A stretch of DNA of 64,000 bases from Cristatella mucedo (lineage: Eukaryota > Bryozoa > Phylactolaemata > Cristatellidae), in the NCBI GenBank assembly GCA_009760855.2, contig WPIO01000004.1, forward strand, positions 13,309,501-13,373,500, written 5' to 3'. This document shows, one piece after another, positions 33,080-44,750 of the stretch (position 1 is its first letter; each line of letters opens with the position of its first letter). A model generated the notes under the pieces. That model had not been told where the DNA came from. It searched no databases and was given only the letters and a program-made list of their open reading frames with translations. Both the position numbers and the translations under genes were made by a program.

Positions 33080-33606
33080 AAGTCAGTTGCCACCAACCAC
33101 CTAGCAAGCACCAATAGCGACGCAGCACGGCGTTACCTTGGCGATTTTCGAAAGTTGCTCCTGAGTTCAAATGATTTCAAACGTTGCTCCTGAGCAGCCA
33201 GTCGTACGACATAGTCACATTTTACCAACCAATAATAATATTCGCAGAAAAAACACGGGCATGCTAAGATGCTATCCTCACTTCTGTCTCACTTTGGTCC
33301 TTCTCTGCCTTCAAAAATTTGAGCCACCTTGTGACCAACTGTATTACGCGAGCTATTTTTACCACTAAACTTGGCTTGTCTCGATTGAGCACAGCAGTCG
33401 CAGTAGTTTCGTTCTCCTGTTTCTCATTCGACGCAGAGTGGGGCCGCATAATGCAGCCGGTATAGACGCTGTAGGCGCTCGTGCAAAAGCATGCTCTGGA
33501 CAGAGTCGACAATAATAATAATAATAATAACAATAATACATTTATATAGCGAAGAATGAATTGTCTTTCTAGGCACTGTAAAAATGCTGTGAAGGAGCAG
33601 CATACT

Positions 33607-33791
33607 TAAAAAAATACTAGCTGATTTAACAGCCTCTTTTGTATAGCGACAGAAGAGCCTTTTCGGCTATCACCGTCGGTTGCACCGCCGATTGCACCAC
33701 CGAACGAGAATCCCCCACCGCAGAATTCGAACCCACAGCCTCGAGATCGAGGTCGTGAAAAGCAACTGCCTCACCCAGTGTGGCATCATGG
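33607..33791 (-). mobile_element. tRNA-derived SINE, family 1, nested in a LINE
   Basis: Reverse complement: tactagctgatttaacagcctcttttgtatagcgacagaagagcc, gcagaattcgaacccacagcctcgagatcgaggtcgtgaaaagcaactgcctcac. A short duplication (gttgcaccgccgattgcacc) lies inside. Confidence 0.9.
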
Positions 33792-33880
33792 CTAAGCATG
33801 CAAAAGACAATTCACAAGAGCCCCCCTATGAAGAAAAGATGCATTTTTAGCTTAGGTTTGTTTAAGTTTAGGTTTGTTTA

Positions 33881-33911
33881 GACATCCTCTGACATCTAGT
33901 CAGAGGATGTC
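33881..33911. other. Perfect 13-bp inverted repeat with a 5-nt loop
   Basis: Arms gacatcctctgac and gtcagaggatgtc surround atcta. It lies within the LINE copy where that sequence normally occurs once, so one arm is an inverted duplication. Confidence 0.85.
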
Positions 33912-35051
33912 TTGACGACTGAGTTGCAGGCTTTGGGAGCATGCAAACTAAAGGCACGATCTCCAAAGGATCCGAGGTTGGTTCGAGGACCTGCCAAGCA
34001 AACTGAGTCAGAATAGCGAGTGATACGATGCATAGACTGATTGGGAAGCAGTTCTGATTGGTAAACTGTAGTGAGAGAATGAGAAGGGACTTGCAAGTGA
34101 ATGAAAAACCTTGAACTTGATTCGCTGCTTCGTTGGGAGCTAGTACAGGCGGGTGAGAAGTCGAAAAATTTGGTAACAGTGCCGTTGATGACTGTCATGC
34201 CTATATGCTGAGTTTTGCACCACCTGTAAGTACCTTGAATATTTAGCCCGAAGACCTACAAGTAGTTAATTCCAGAAGTCAACACGACGGGACGTCACAA
34301 ATGCCAGGACCAACTTGGACGTAGTATCCATGTGTAAGCAGGACCGAATTTTTGCAATTTTATGCAGCTGAAAATAGGCACACTTAACTGCGGAGCTGAT
34401 TCAGTCGTCAGCTGAAGATCACTTTTGAACAGGACACCTAGACAGTTTAATCACGACGCCCCTGGCTTCGAATGCGACTACTCAGCGGTTTCCACGACAT
34501 GGGCAAACCGTTAAGAATGAGGACAGTCCGTCCCTCCAACAGTTTTTCATCTGCAACGTTAAGATGATATGCCAACGACAAAACAATAATTATAACAATA
34601 TTAATTATAGTCCATGACATTTTTCACCTTCGCTCATGCAGACAGAGGCAAATAGCAAGTGCAGATACAGTCGGTCCATCAACGTTCTCGATGGTTTAGC
34701 CCACTAGCTTCAGCCACGATTCAGCAGCAGTGGCCATAAATGAAAACACCAGAGCTTACAAAGACGGGATCCGACAGAGCTGAGATTAAAGAAAGGGGCT
34801 CTTCTCCTGAGCACGTTATAATCACGCTGTGGCTTAGGGACCTCTTCTGTTGCTGTTCGGCTTCGAGCAGGTGTGTAAAGCGCAGGTTCACTTTTCTCGT
34901 CGGGTGACAATGGATGTCCCGAATACAAGAAATGGCCTTGCCCTAGCACTCTAAAATTGCCAAATATCCCCTGCCCGCCCACAAACTTCTCCAGCCCAGC
35001 GACACCGATGACTGTCGAGTCCGGCGGCTTATAACCTGAAAGCTGGGCCAA

Positions 35052-36075
35052 TTCACGGAAGCATTACCGGGTCTCGAAGTCCACACTAATACCAGTATAT
35101 TGGAAGCGAACACGACCAAGCTTAGAACGGGCAAAGAGTGAAAGGACGGCGGCCGCTGCCAACCAATGCACAGTGCTAGATTTAGCACGAAGCATACCAC
35201 AATCACAGCTGTGCACAAACAAGCTTGAAAATAATCTAACAATGTCGTACACTTTTGTCGAGCTCATTACGATCTCCTACGAGCTCCAGCCGCTTGCAGA
35301 ACGCCATTTCCACCACGGACAGAGGAGGCCAGCCTTGCTAATCCAACCGGTAGCTCCGGTGGAGCGAGAGCGCGGTAACAGAGAGCTTCCAAAGAGGCCG
35401 ACAGATGGGCTGAGTGGTTAGAGCGAGCAAAGCGGATGGTCACATGACCATTGCTGCAACTGACTGCGGCGACGGCACTTAGTCAGAACGGGCAGTAGCT
35501 CACGGGTGAAGGGCAAGACAGCAGACACCTGTGTGCTTGACCTCGTAAGAAATAAGCAGCAGATTCACGTCGGCGCTCTAGAACCGCGCGCCATCAGGTT
35601 GTACGGGATGTGAACACAAAAAGACTTTCTCGTGACCGCTCGACCCGCACTAGTTCGGGTTGTGGCGCAACGCGTTCAAAGACCTGAAGGTCGCAATACG
35701 CCGACGATAACAACGAAGCGCTCAATATTCTGCACTCAGCTCTAACAAAAACAAGGCGTCAGGAAAAGCATGGCAATAGCCGGTATGTTATGGCCGATAC
35801 GACAGGTTACCTCCAGCCGACTCGCCAGCAGGCTGACCGCAGCTCTCGCTCTGCCCTACGACTCACCGGCCGGCAGACCGCAGCTTTAAGAGAGCGACTG
35901 CGGTCGCGATCGTGCATTCTCAAGTAGCCAGGTCGTAAGTCGTGCGATAATCTCGTTCGTGATGTCGATAAGTACGATCGTACATCGCGCTGCTCATAAG
36001 CCTTATAAGGCTTATCGCGGCTACTCCACTGGAGGCTCGGTTCTAATTCAGCGGCCTCGCTCGTCGCCCCCCCCC
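35052..36075. other. Intergenic stretch, possible tRNA-like SINE head
   Basis: The segment at about 35405-35430 (gggctgagtggttagagcgagc) looks like a tRNA Ser/Leu-type 5' end, without a clear box B partner. Nothing else recognised. Confidence 0.25.
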
Positions 36076-36077
36076 CG

Positions 36078-36200
36078 GATCTTCGCCCAGGTGTTTGTTC
36101 GAGTCTTGCAGCGGGCGATCCTTTATTGCCCACTGCAGCGGCGAGGATTGCCGTTAAGGTGCTATACAAACAAGGCTGTGGAAATCAGCATACTTTCTCC
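36078..36200 (+). mobile_element. tRNA-derived SINE, family 1, 5'-truncated
   Basis: Contains tgttcgagtcttgcagcgggcgatcctttattgcc, gccgttaaggtgctatacaaacaaggctgtggaaatcagc. The head is missing. Confidence 0.75.
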
Positions 36201-37084
36201 TTCGTAATGGAGGCTCAGCTGTCAAGCTCATCGCCGTCCATAATCGCCGAGGTGCATTGCAGCTTGATAAGATCAACGACGGCAACTTCAAGTCTGTATG
36301 TACTCCTTGCAGTAACAACGGAATCGGAGACTGGCAGACGGGAAAGATGCATTTTAGCTATCCAGGCTCATCGAGGTCGTGGAAGTGATGTCGGCGTAGG
36401 AATGACGATGGGCGCATGCCCACTTACGGGTCCACTTCCAGACGCAAAGCCTAGGAGAAACAAAGCACAAGTGAGTGCTTAATGTCAGTAGTGGTGCTAC
36501 TAGTCTTCGAGGAATCGTCTATGCGGAATAATTGGGAGGTCAAAAGCTGGGGCAAATTTTACCGTCGCAGACATGTCAATCTAGCGAGGGGACACACCAG
36601 GAGGCACCATGTGGTCAGCGTGCCGAAGAGAGTTGGGCACAGAGCTACTTAAGTTGGCCGGACCATTCCGATTACGAAGGCGTTAGCAGTATGTCGCAGC
36701 AACAATAGCTGGCAGTGCATGGCGACGACAGGTCGATCGGGCAGTTGCAGTAAAGTTGCAAGAGCTTCGCGGCGATTAGCTTCGGCCACAGTCCAGGTCT
36801 TCTGAATTGTCATCGTACGCAGCGGGTGAAAGTCGGCGGGGCACCGTAATCGCAGAATGAGCCGGTTTATGCAAACCGCGTCCGAGGCAAGGACATCACC
36901 AGGGGCAAAATTCATGGGACCAATCGGCCGACGAGTCCTAAAATCGGGTTAAATGGCGGCCATTTCAGCATGCTCAGTAGTCGGCCTTTGTGGCTCGACA
37001 AACGACGGTTAGTCAATCGGCGGATGGTCATGGTAACGGTTCTGGCGCAGGACTCAAAATCCCGCCTGCCTTGCAAAGTGGGAG

Positions 37085-37245
37085 CAAAGTACGGCCAGGC
37101 TTAGATTCTTACTTGCCCGGTGGGTGTGAGTCCTTCGTTGGGTTATTCTTAACTGTTCGCTACTAGATGAATCGAACGCAACTAAGACTCTTCTGCCACT
37201 TTGTAACGGAAGCTGCTAAATCAGCTGATCGCTACATTTTTTTTT
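37085..37245 (+). mobile_element. Degraded SINE related to family 1
   Basis: Recognisable: gtgggtgtgagtccttcgttggg, actcttctgccacttt, aagctgctaaatcagctgatcgctacatttttttttt. Confidence 0.6.
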
Positions 37246-37461
37246 TACCAGACTGCCGGATCGGCAGCGGTTCGGCGTACTGAGCTGTTACGGCAAAGTA
37301 GGATTCAATCGCGAAAGTACTAGCGAAGACGGTAAAGCGAACGAAACCGGCTAACACTCCGGTATAGGTGGTAGCGCGAGGTTGACTGTTGCGGATGCAC
37401 AAATTGTGCCAATCGATTTCCGTCGGTCGCGCGTTCTCGCGTCGCGTCACGAGCCGGCGCT

Positions 37462-37627
37462 GCGATCTAGGTGAGGCGGTTGCTTTTCACGACCTAGGTT
37501 CCGAGGTTGTGGGCTCAAATCTTGCGCGGGCGATCCTTTATGGCCGCTGAAAGCGGTGCCGAAACCGCAACGGCTCCTCTGTCGCTGTATAAAAAAGAGG
37601 CTGTTAAATCAGCTAGTATTTTTTTAT
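37462..37627 (+). mobile_element. tRNA-derived SINE, family 1
   Basis: From ctaggtgaggcggttgcttttcacgacctagg through gtgggctcaaatc, gcgggcgatcctttatggcc to gaggctgttaaatcagctagtattttttt. Confidence 0.88.
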
Positions 37628-38116
37628 TATCGCCGTAACCGTTTAGAGTTACCGCAATGCCTGGTGGTTCTCCAGCGAACTGAACCCACTGAAAAGAAGC
37701 TGCGTTGCTCATGTTATAAAACTTTATTAAGACTAAAAACGGCGACGGCGCCACATATTATGAGAAGCTTAGGGCGAGATAAGACTAATACTCCGGGACA
37801 GGGGGCGCGGCCGGCAAGTTTTTACAGGCAGGCGCTTAATGTTCCGGCTATATGGGGGGTCACTGAGGTTGCGGAAGTGACGTCGGTGTGGCTAGGCAGT
37901 GCCAGTGGGCACGCGCCCTCCCCCATAAACCTAAGGGCTCCGGTAAAGAGACTCCTTGGAGAGCTATAAATATCGATGTAGTGATACTTTGTTCGCCCTG
38001 CACCGCCATCATCCATCCCCTGCATTGTGCACTCTTATAAGATCCTTCTTCCTAGCACCATTTGCTACACCTTCGTTCAAATATCCGAGAGAGCGCATTG
38101 CCAATTAAAGATATTA

Positions 38117-38186
38117 TCAGCAAATGTAAAGTGCCTAGACAGAGTAAGTTATCTGTGAGCGTTATGCAAATATATTATTATTATTA
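38117..38186 (+). mobile_element. LINE main-family 3' end fragment
   Basis: tcagcaaatgtaaagtgcctagacagagtaagttatctgtgagcgttatgcaaatatattattattatt matches the LINE 3' terminus and tail. Confidence 0.8.
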
Positions 38187-38267
38187 ACGGCCGCTGCTTG
38201 CCGCGGAGCATTCGCAAATAGCACGTTAACGATCGAAATTTCATTGTCACGCGGATCAGGCTCGACT

Positions 38268-38755
38268 CAGGGTGAGTCGTAATGGCTCACTAGGTAAGGC
38301 GGCTGCTTCTCACGACCTCGGCTCCGAGGTCGTGGGTTCGAATCCTGTGGTGGTGGGCGATCCTGTATTGCCACTGCAAACTGTGGTGATAGCCGTAAAG
38401 GCTCTTCTGTCGCTATTGGAGTTCGATTGCATGCGGGCTGGTATCTCTCCTTTCCACAACAGCTGCTGGGAGCGTCCCCGAGAGGGGCCTGTGCACAGCT
38501 GTGGTCAGCTTCTAATGAGGCGTTGACGCAGGCCGATAACCCGCTGGTGAACAGACGGTTGATTCACCATCGGGGTCGGCGAAGGGACAGCCAGGGTCGA
38601 GGAGGGGAGTCGAGCGAGAGTAGGGGCCGAGAGGAGCCGTGCGCTCTTTGGCTCCGTACGTGGTAATAAACTGTCAGTGTTGGGCATCGGCTGGCTCTCC
38701 GCTGTGCGACCAAACTACAGCTATACAAAAAGAGGCTGAATTAAATCAGCTCTTA
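38268..38755 (+). mobile_element. tRNA-derived SINE, family 1, split by an insertion
   Basis: The SINE runs from gtgagtcgtaatggctcactagg to ctgtcgctat (38416), stops, and resumes at 38720 with gctatacaaaaagaggctgaattaaatcagct. The 303 bp between are foreign to the family. Confidence 0.9.
38417..38719. mobile_element. Probable solo LTR (303 bp) inside the SINE
   Basis: The insert begins TGGAGTT and ends AACTACA (TG...CA, imperfect short inverted termini). It is flanked by the 5-bp direct repeat gctat (38412-38416 and 38720-38724). It holds an aataaa about 55 bp before the right end. These are hallmarks of an LTR left by recombination. No other copy is in the window, so the family is unknown. 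If the aataaa is its poly(A) signal, the LTR reads on the plus strand. Confidence 0.65.
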
Positions 38756-39140
38756 AGCATTGACACTGACTGTCACAGCGGCCCGTAATTGTTTCGCATT
38801 CATTTTTCCATAATGCCGCTCGCATAACTGGCCGGAAAGAACCTCGTACGGCCGCGGGATAGACCGTCTGCGACCGTGCCGCAACTGCCACGACTTGCCC
38901 GGCGAAAGCTTACGGCCACGCAGCCTGAAGGATTTATCGATACACGTTTATTTTTGACGCACCAGCTCAAGGACGACGGCAACCGCAGCGCATTGTTCAG
39001 CGCATTGTTACCCTTTCTGCCTGCTCGTTCCCTTAGGTTGTAGTGTGCATTAAACTGCACGGTACTCCGTTTGGAAGCAATTGCTTTGCTAAGCAATTTT
39101 GCACCCGAGAAAGGCAAAAAAAGCAACAGCAAAGCATTTG

Positions 39141-39180
39141 CATGGCGCCCTAAGAGAACTAAACCTCTTTCTAGGAACTC
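39141..39180 (-). mobile_element. Short LINE/SINE 3' end remnant
   Basis: catggcgccctaagagaactaaacctctttctagg is a decayed reverse complement of the LINE 3' terminus. Confidence 0.5.
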
Positions 39181-39445
39181 CGTCGCCTAGTTTGGAAAGG
39201 AAGCGCCTTGTTAATATAGGCTGTAAAGAGAGCATTGTGACTAATTAGTTATGACAGCAGTACCGATAGCATGCCCGATTGTCGCACGTGTAGGTAAATC
39301 AAGGACGATTCGAAAAGCTCTAGCAAATGCTGCGAGGAACGTAAAGGAGGCTTCGCGCTTGGATTTCAATATCTCTCGAAGTCAGGGGACGATTTCTCAG
39401 TCGAATCAAAACGATATTTGCCGGCGCTTGCTCGTTCGTTTTAAC

Positions 39446-39642
39446 GATATTGGTGAGCCGTAATGGCTCGCTAGGTAGGGCGGTTGCTTTTCACGACCTC
39501 GGCCCCGAGGTCACGGGTAGGTCGCGGGTAGGATTCCTGTGGTGGGCGATCCTTTATCGCCGCTGCAAGCGGTGGCGATAGCCGTAACAGTTCTTCTGTC
39601 GCTATGCAAAAAGAAGCTGTTAAATCAGATAGATAGATAGTA
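39446..39642 (+). mobile_element. tRNA-derived SINE, family 1, with an internal duplication
   Basis: Full-length match from ggtgagccgtaatggctcgctagg to gctgttaaatcaga. The box B region is duplicated (cacgggtaggtcgcgggtagg), and the end is followed by a short GATA run. Confidence 0.9.
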
Positions 39643-39682
39643 CGAGCACGTTTTCTTAACTAAAGCTCAAGCTCAGGGACTT

Positions 39683-41008
39683 GTGTACGGCGAAAGTGTG
39701 AGGCTCAGAGGCGCCGACTCGCTGGCGCTCCCCAGGCGGCAGCGGCAGCAGCAGCAACCGCTGCGGCGGCTGCTGCTGCTGCCGCTGCTCCCCTTTTTTT
39801 CACAACCTCAAAGCGCTGGGGTCGGCCGCCTCGTCCTGCATCATCGGGCTGCGTGCTGCCTAATCGGTCAGGATGTCAGTCAGCATGTGCCAGCCAGGGG
39901 CAGCATCGGTCACGTGACCGCTGGCCCGGGTCGATCCCGACTTGCTGCGAGAGACCCACGCGAGTCTTAACTGCTACGGCGCAGCTCGTAAGCGAACCGC
40001 AAGGTTTCGTCTTCCGAATGAACTCCTCGTGCGACCGTTTTGTGCGCCTTCGTCCGCTTCTCTCCGCGCGCACGCCTCCCTCCCACCCATTCACCCACCC
40101 ACCCCCAGAATTGCGCAAGGCCAGAGTCAGCAGCAGCGGCGGGCGTAGCCGCTACACCCCCTTCGAACTATCGAGGCGACCCGACGCAGAAGGTTGAAGC
40201 GCGCGGCCTGATGCGAGCAGCTCTGGGCAAGCGAGGCTCTTCCGAGACAAATAGCGAGGCTAAACTAGCCACAAAATCGGCGGTGCACTTGGGACAGCTG
40301 TTCTCCTCACGTGGTCTCCCCCCCCCAAGTTGGCCGATCCACATTCCGGTCCCTACTTCCCGTCGTGCATCGCTGCACGTGCCGGCGCACGTGCGCGCGT
40401 CGCCGCGGTATTACGACCGTTGGCAGACGCTAAACGCGACGTTCGCGAGGGCCGTATCGTCGCTCCATCGCCGCCCCGACAGGAGGACGAACGGGCGCCG
40501 AAGGCCCGAAAGAGTCGCGGCGGCGGTCGCCGGTGCCGGCCGTCCGCGGTCATGTGATTACGCGTCGGGGACGAATGTCGAATGAAATATGTCCGATGCG
40601 AGCACTCTCGCAACAGCTACGAATCAGACGGCGACGGCGTAGCGGCTTCGGCAGAGCGACGCATAACTGTGGGCTGTAACCTAAGCGCGGCTGCAGCCGC
40701 CGGTGTGCCGCCCGTCAACCCGTCCGCCCGCCCACGCGCGCGCGCGCTATTTTGCCGGTCACGTGCTCGTGGCGTCACCACATCGGGGTAGCAACCTCTA
40801 GAACCGCCCAGCCGGTTCCGCTGGTGCTGTTGGGCGCTGTCGCTCGTCGGGCGGTTTTCGTCGGTGCTGGTAGACCACCGGTTGGGCTCGCGTTGCTAGT
40901 CGACTCTCACGCCGTCGACACTCTTAGGTGTAAAGCTGGACGCGTCATTCTTCTGCCCTACGTTAGACCTTCGTTGAGGACGTATCGTTCGCCTGTGCCG
41001 CCGAGAAA
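39683..41008 (+). promoter_or_regulatory. CpG-rich island and 5' UTR of the PAF-AH gene
   Basis: The stretch is visibly GC-rich with dense CG dinucleotides, unlike the flanking repeats. It runs into the start codon at 41009 and continues to about 41600 in intron 1. No clear TATA box stands close upstream. The layout suits a CpG-island promoter; the start site cannot be placed by eye. Confidence 0.55.
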
Positions 41009-41221
41009 ATGGGCAACTTGCTGGAGCCCATCCTCAACGAAAAGGCGCACGAGCAGCTCGCCAATCTGGCCGAGCGACTCAGCAAAGGTCGGCCAGCTAG
41101 AAAGCATCTGCCAGCAGGCAGAGGCTCCTACAGCGTGGGATGCGTAGACCTAATGACGGATAAGTTCAGCCATAACATTTTCTTCCGACTTTACTATCCG
41201 ACGGCCAGCGTCGATATCGAG
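41009..41221 (+). CDS. PAF-AH exon 1
   Basis: Residues 1-71, from the ATG in gaaaATGGGC to GAG before the donor gtgcgt (phase 0). It holds the family's N-terminal block ([10 protein letters not shown] ... FFRLYYP). No hydrophobic signal peptide is present. Confidence 0.93.
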
Positions 41222-44200
41222 GTGCGTTTTTTCTAGCTCCGCTTCGAGTGCGCGGCCGACTGCCGCAGCGCCGCCTCCGCCGCCGCTGGAGTAAAGCCGC
41301 CCGGGTGTGCGTGCGGGCTGGCGGGGCTCGTGCTATCGTCACCCTGCATTACTGCCTCAGGCTCTGCAGCTGCGGCGGCGGCCGTATTTAGGTCGTGAGC
41401 AAGCTGCCCCTCTCCTCTCCTCCGGCCACTCCCGTATTCGTAGCCCAGCCGAGTAATTTGCCTCGGAGCTGCGCCGCCGCTCGCAGGGTTTCGTAGCGCT
41501 CAGTTTTCCGAGTGGCTGCCAGGTTAGCGCCTTTGCGTTAGCGCCTGCCTCAATCGCTGCGCCTCGGCTGGCATTCTAGCCGTGGAGCCGGAATGGATGG
41601 CTGACCAACTGAAGCCAGGACCAACCGGACCAGTGAATGTTGGGAGCGGCGATTTGCTAGTGTAGTGGAGCTGGATTGGTGCTCACTTCTGCCTGTTGGT
41701 ACATGCCTGCGTGTGTGGGGGGCTTTACGTTTGCAGCAGCAGCAGATGCAGTTGCCGCAGTGGTTGCCTAGTAAGAAGTATGGCAAGGGCTACGCGTATT
41801 TCCGGAGGAAGAACACGAAGATATACGGATCGTTGCTTAACTGGCTTGGCGGTAAGCAGCCGTAGGCAGTTGCAGCCGCAGTGATGCATGCAGCTGCAGT
41901 GGGGGCTTCTGCTTGCTCGCATAAACTCGGAAGGCAGCAGCCGACCTTGGCTGCAATTTCCTCGGGTTCTGGTTGACGCCAATGCTTTGCTTGGTCGTGC
42001 TAGCAGCCCGTGTGCACCTCTCGACTCACGGGGAGCTAGTGCAAACATGCCCCGTGTCTTAGAACGTACTGTGCTGGCCTCTAAAGACTGTTGGCTACTG
42101 GCCTTTTGTTGTTGCTTTGGTTACCTAGAATTGTGGCACTCCCCGGGTTTTGCCTCGCCTTGTCAAGAGCCTAGTGGTGATGTAAGGTGTTGAGTGGCAC
42201 TGCTTGGCGGTGCACAAGCAGCTCAGTGCAAGCCACATCCTCGATGGTCATGAGTGCCAGTCAGCATGTGTCCCTCCCTCCTCTTGTGCAGCTCCTGCAG
42301 TTGTATCTTGTGATGCCCAGCCGTGCTGAGTGTCATTTCTGTAGTTACGTTTTTAAATCTCCAAATCCTGCACAGGATCTTGCCGACGATGCAAGGGAAA
42401 GCAAGTGAGGAATTGTCACTGATGTTCGATGGCATACGATGTTGCTGTCTGCATTTTGTGCTGTCAAATGCAAAAGGTTGAACGCTCACTCGAAAACACT
42501 ACCAACCATTGAATGGTTATGTCGGTGTTTTATAAAGGAGTTTTACATCGTACTCACTGTGTCTGACTCGGTGTGAGATGAAAGTTGCTCAATCTTTGCA
42601 TGTCGATCGGATTCAGGCTGAAGAAGTGATTGTTTTGGTAGCCGGATTTGTGGAAGACTTTCACGTGCGACAAGGTGGCAGGATCAAGAGAGTTGGTGGT
42701 ACCCAAGCTCATCCTGTGATGCCGGACGTAGCTTGCAGCAGTTGACAGTCGCCTAGTCGAGGAGTAGCTGCTGGGTGGCTGCCTGTCTTTCAAGCCTGGT
42801 GTCTGTGTCGTCGACTTGTATCGCTTTATATTTTGTGCCAGTTTTTCCTGCCCATTCTTGAACGAGCAAGCATTGGGTTTTGATTTAAGATGCTCGAACA
42901 CACACCTCACACACCCTTGACGCACATACATACTCATACATACACACACTTAGGTGAGTACACATTTGCACATGTTTACCGTATCGATACTGCTGAGCTA
43001 CATGGCAAACCATTGTCTAGTTGCTAGTGAGTTGCTGTGCTGCCTAGCGATGGCTGCATAATAGCCTGGCCTTGGCCATTCACCGGCATCGAAGAGTCAC
43101 CTTTGACAGGGCTACACGCATACCATGCATACCATGTGCTTACAAGCACAGCCCATGCCTGCCTCATTTTAAATGCATAAGCAGATCGCTGGCTGATACT
43201 GCTGTAAACGGTCGTGGGCCTCTCAATCTAAATTAGCCCGGTCTTTTATTAATGCCTTGCCATTCGTGTGCTGCACTGCACCGATTGAATTGTGACCGAC
43301 CGGCTGCACCGGCGGTCTGCCTGCCAATGCCGGTAGGTGGGTTGTTGTTGACGCTTTTTCAGTGTTGCCACTTTCTTCCCCAATTGCTTGTGAAATGTTC
43401 GGGTCAACTGTTGTGAAATCGTGGCAAGCCACATCTTGGTGACCTTTCTTCTGCTGCTGCCTGGAGTCACTTCTACGTTGTCTCATTGCACCAGAGCTTT
43501 TTGCCTTACAATTCATCGTGCAGCTGTGTCGAGGCCCCCCACAAAGGATGCCCTCATGCCACCATTCCCCATCGGGGGAGGGGGCGATGGTGGCATGATT
43601 TTGTTCGGGGAAGGGCCGCATAACCGACTAGTTGCTTGCTGCGTGCCCCGCCCCCGTTTTGCCGAGCTCAGCTCGAAGGACAGCCAATCCGCCGGCTGCA
43701 GGTCGAAACTAGCTTGCTTTTTCGTGGAAGTGGCCGGCATGACGCGTCTGGGTCACATGGCTTGGCAGGCAGTAGCGCATTGCTGCTGCATATGTAGTCC
43801 CTAGGAAGCGAGTATTGCATTGGGTCTCTGCAAGCGTACTTGGTTGGGCAGCATGTCCAAGAGAAAGCCAAAGGTCTTTGGTGCCCTTTGACCTTAGGAG
43901 CTATGCATACAGTTGCCTCATGCTGGCACAGGCCGTAATAGCCATCCGTGGAGAAAGTTTCATTTGCCTAGTACAAAGTCGAAGTGTCGTTTTTAAGATG
44001 TGATTCACTCATGCTTCGCGTCGTTCACTTGAAGCAGACCGCTCGTTAGCACGTGGTCACGCTTCCTTGCAGGGGACATGTACGTTCCTGCACTATGGCT
44101 AGCCCCTATAGTGAAGGGCGGTGAAAAGTTCCCAATCGTCGTCTTCTCACACGGTCTGGGTGGCAATCGCACCACTTATTCCACGCTATGCTGCGACGTC

Positions 44201-44706
44201 GCCAGCCACGGATACATCGTTGCTGCACTCGAACATCGGGACGGTTCGGCATCGATGACCTTTCGAAATCGTGAAGCCGAAACGAGCACTTTGCTCAAGA
44301 CGAGCTACGTAGCTCTTAACCGCCAGTATGGCCTCAGTGAGGAGTGGACACCGTACGAGCGGCCTCCAATCTCCCTGGAACTGGACTTCCGCTTCAGAAA
44401 TCCGCAGGTGAGTTTCGGTCCTTTGTCGTGCGACACGCAGCCAGCTGGCAGTTCGTATGTACATCCTGTTGTTGCCGTCATAATCGTCTCCTTCATTGCT
44501 TGGTCCTCGGGTGCATTCCATGTCTCTTGAAGTCACTTAACCTGCATTGAATTGGCCTTTTTCTCTCCCACTCCTTGTACTGAATACATGTCCATCCTGA
44601 TTATTCAGTTCGCCTGGCCTGTCTGTCCTAGTAGTGGTCTTATCAGCTACAAATTCGAATTCTCCCAAACATTGCTACTGCAGTGGTGAATCCTATGCGT
44701 GCTTGC

Positions 44707-44750
<44 letters not shown>

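Larger units (their letters stand above)
33511..34445 (-). mobile_element. LINE main-family 3' half, decayed, split by a SINE
   Basis: Reverse complement: (AAT)n start, tttatatagcgaagaatgaattgtctttctaggcactgtaaaa, then the SINE at 33607-33791, then gttgcaggctttgggagcatgcaaactaaaggcacgatctccaaaggat and on to the region encoding the end of the RT. Confidence 0.8.

Noticed and set aside
31639-33170. Long open frames on both strands across the 10-bp repeats, giving arginine-, threonine- and valine-rich repeat proteins
   Set aside because: The unit has no stop in any frame and its length is not divisible by three, so all frames stay open by arithmetic. The frames also run through LINE sequence.
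34943-35242. Minus-strand frame with two hydrophobic stretches, resembling a small membrane protein
   Set aside because: It has no ATG at its start, no splice support and no recognisable family; the hydrophobic content can arise by chance.
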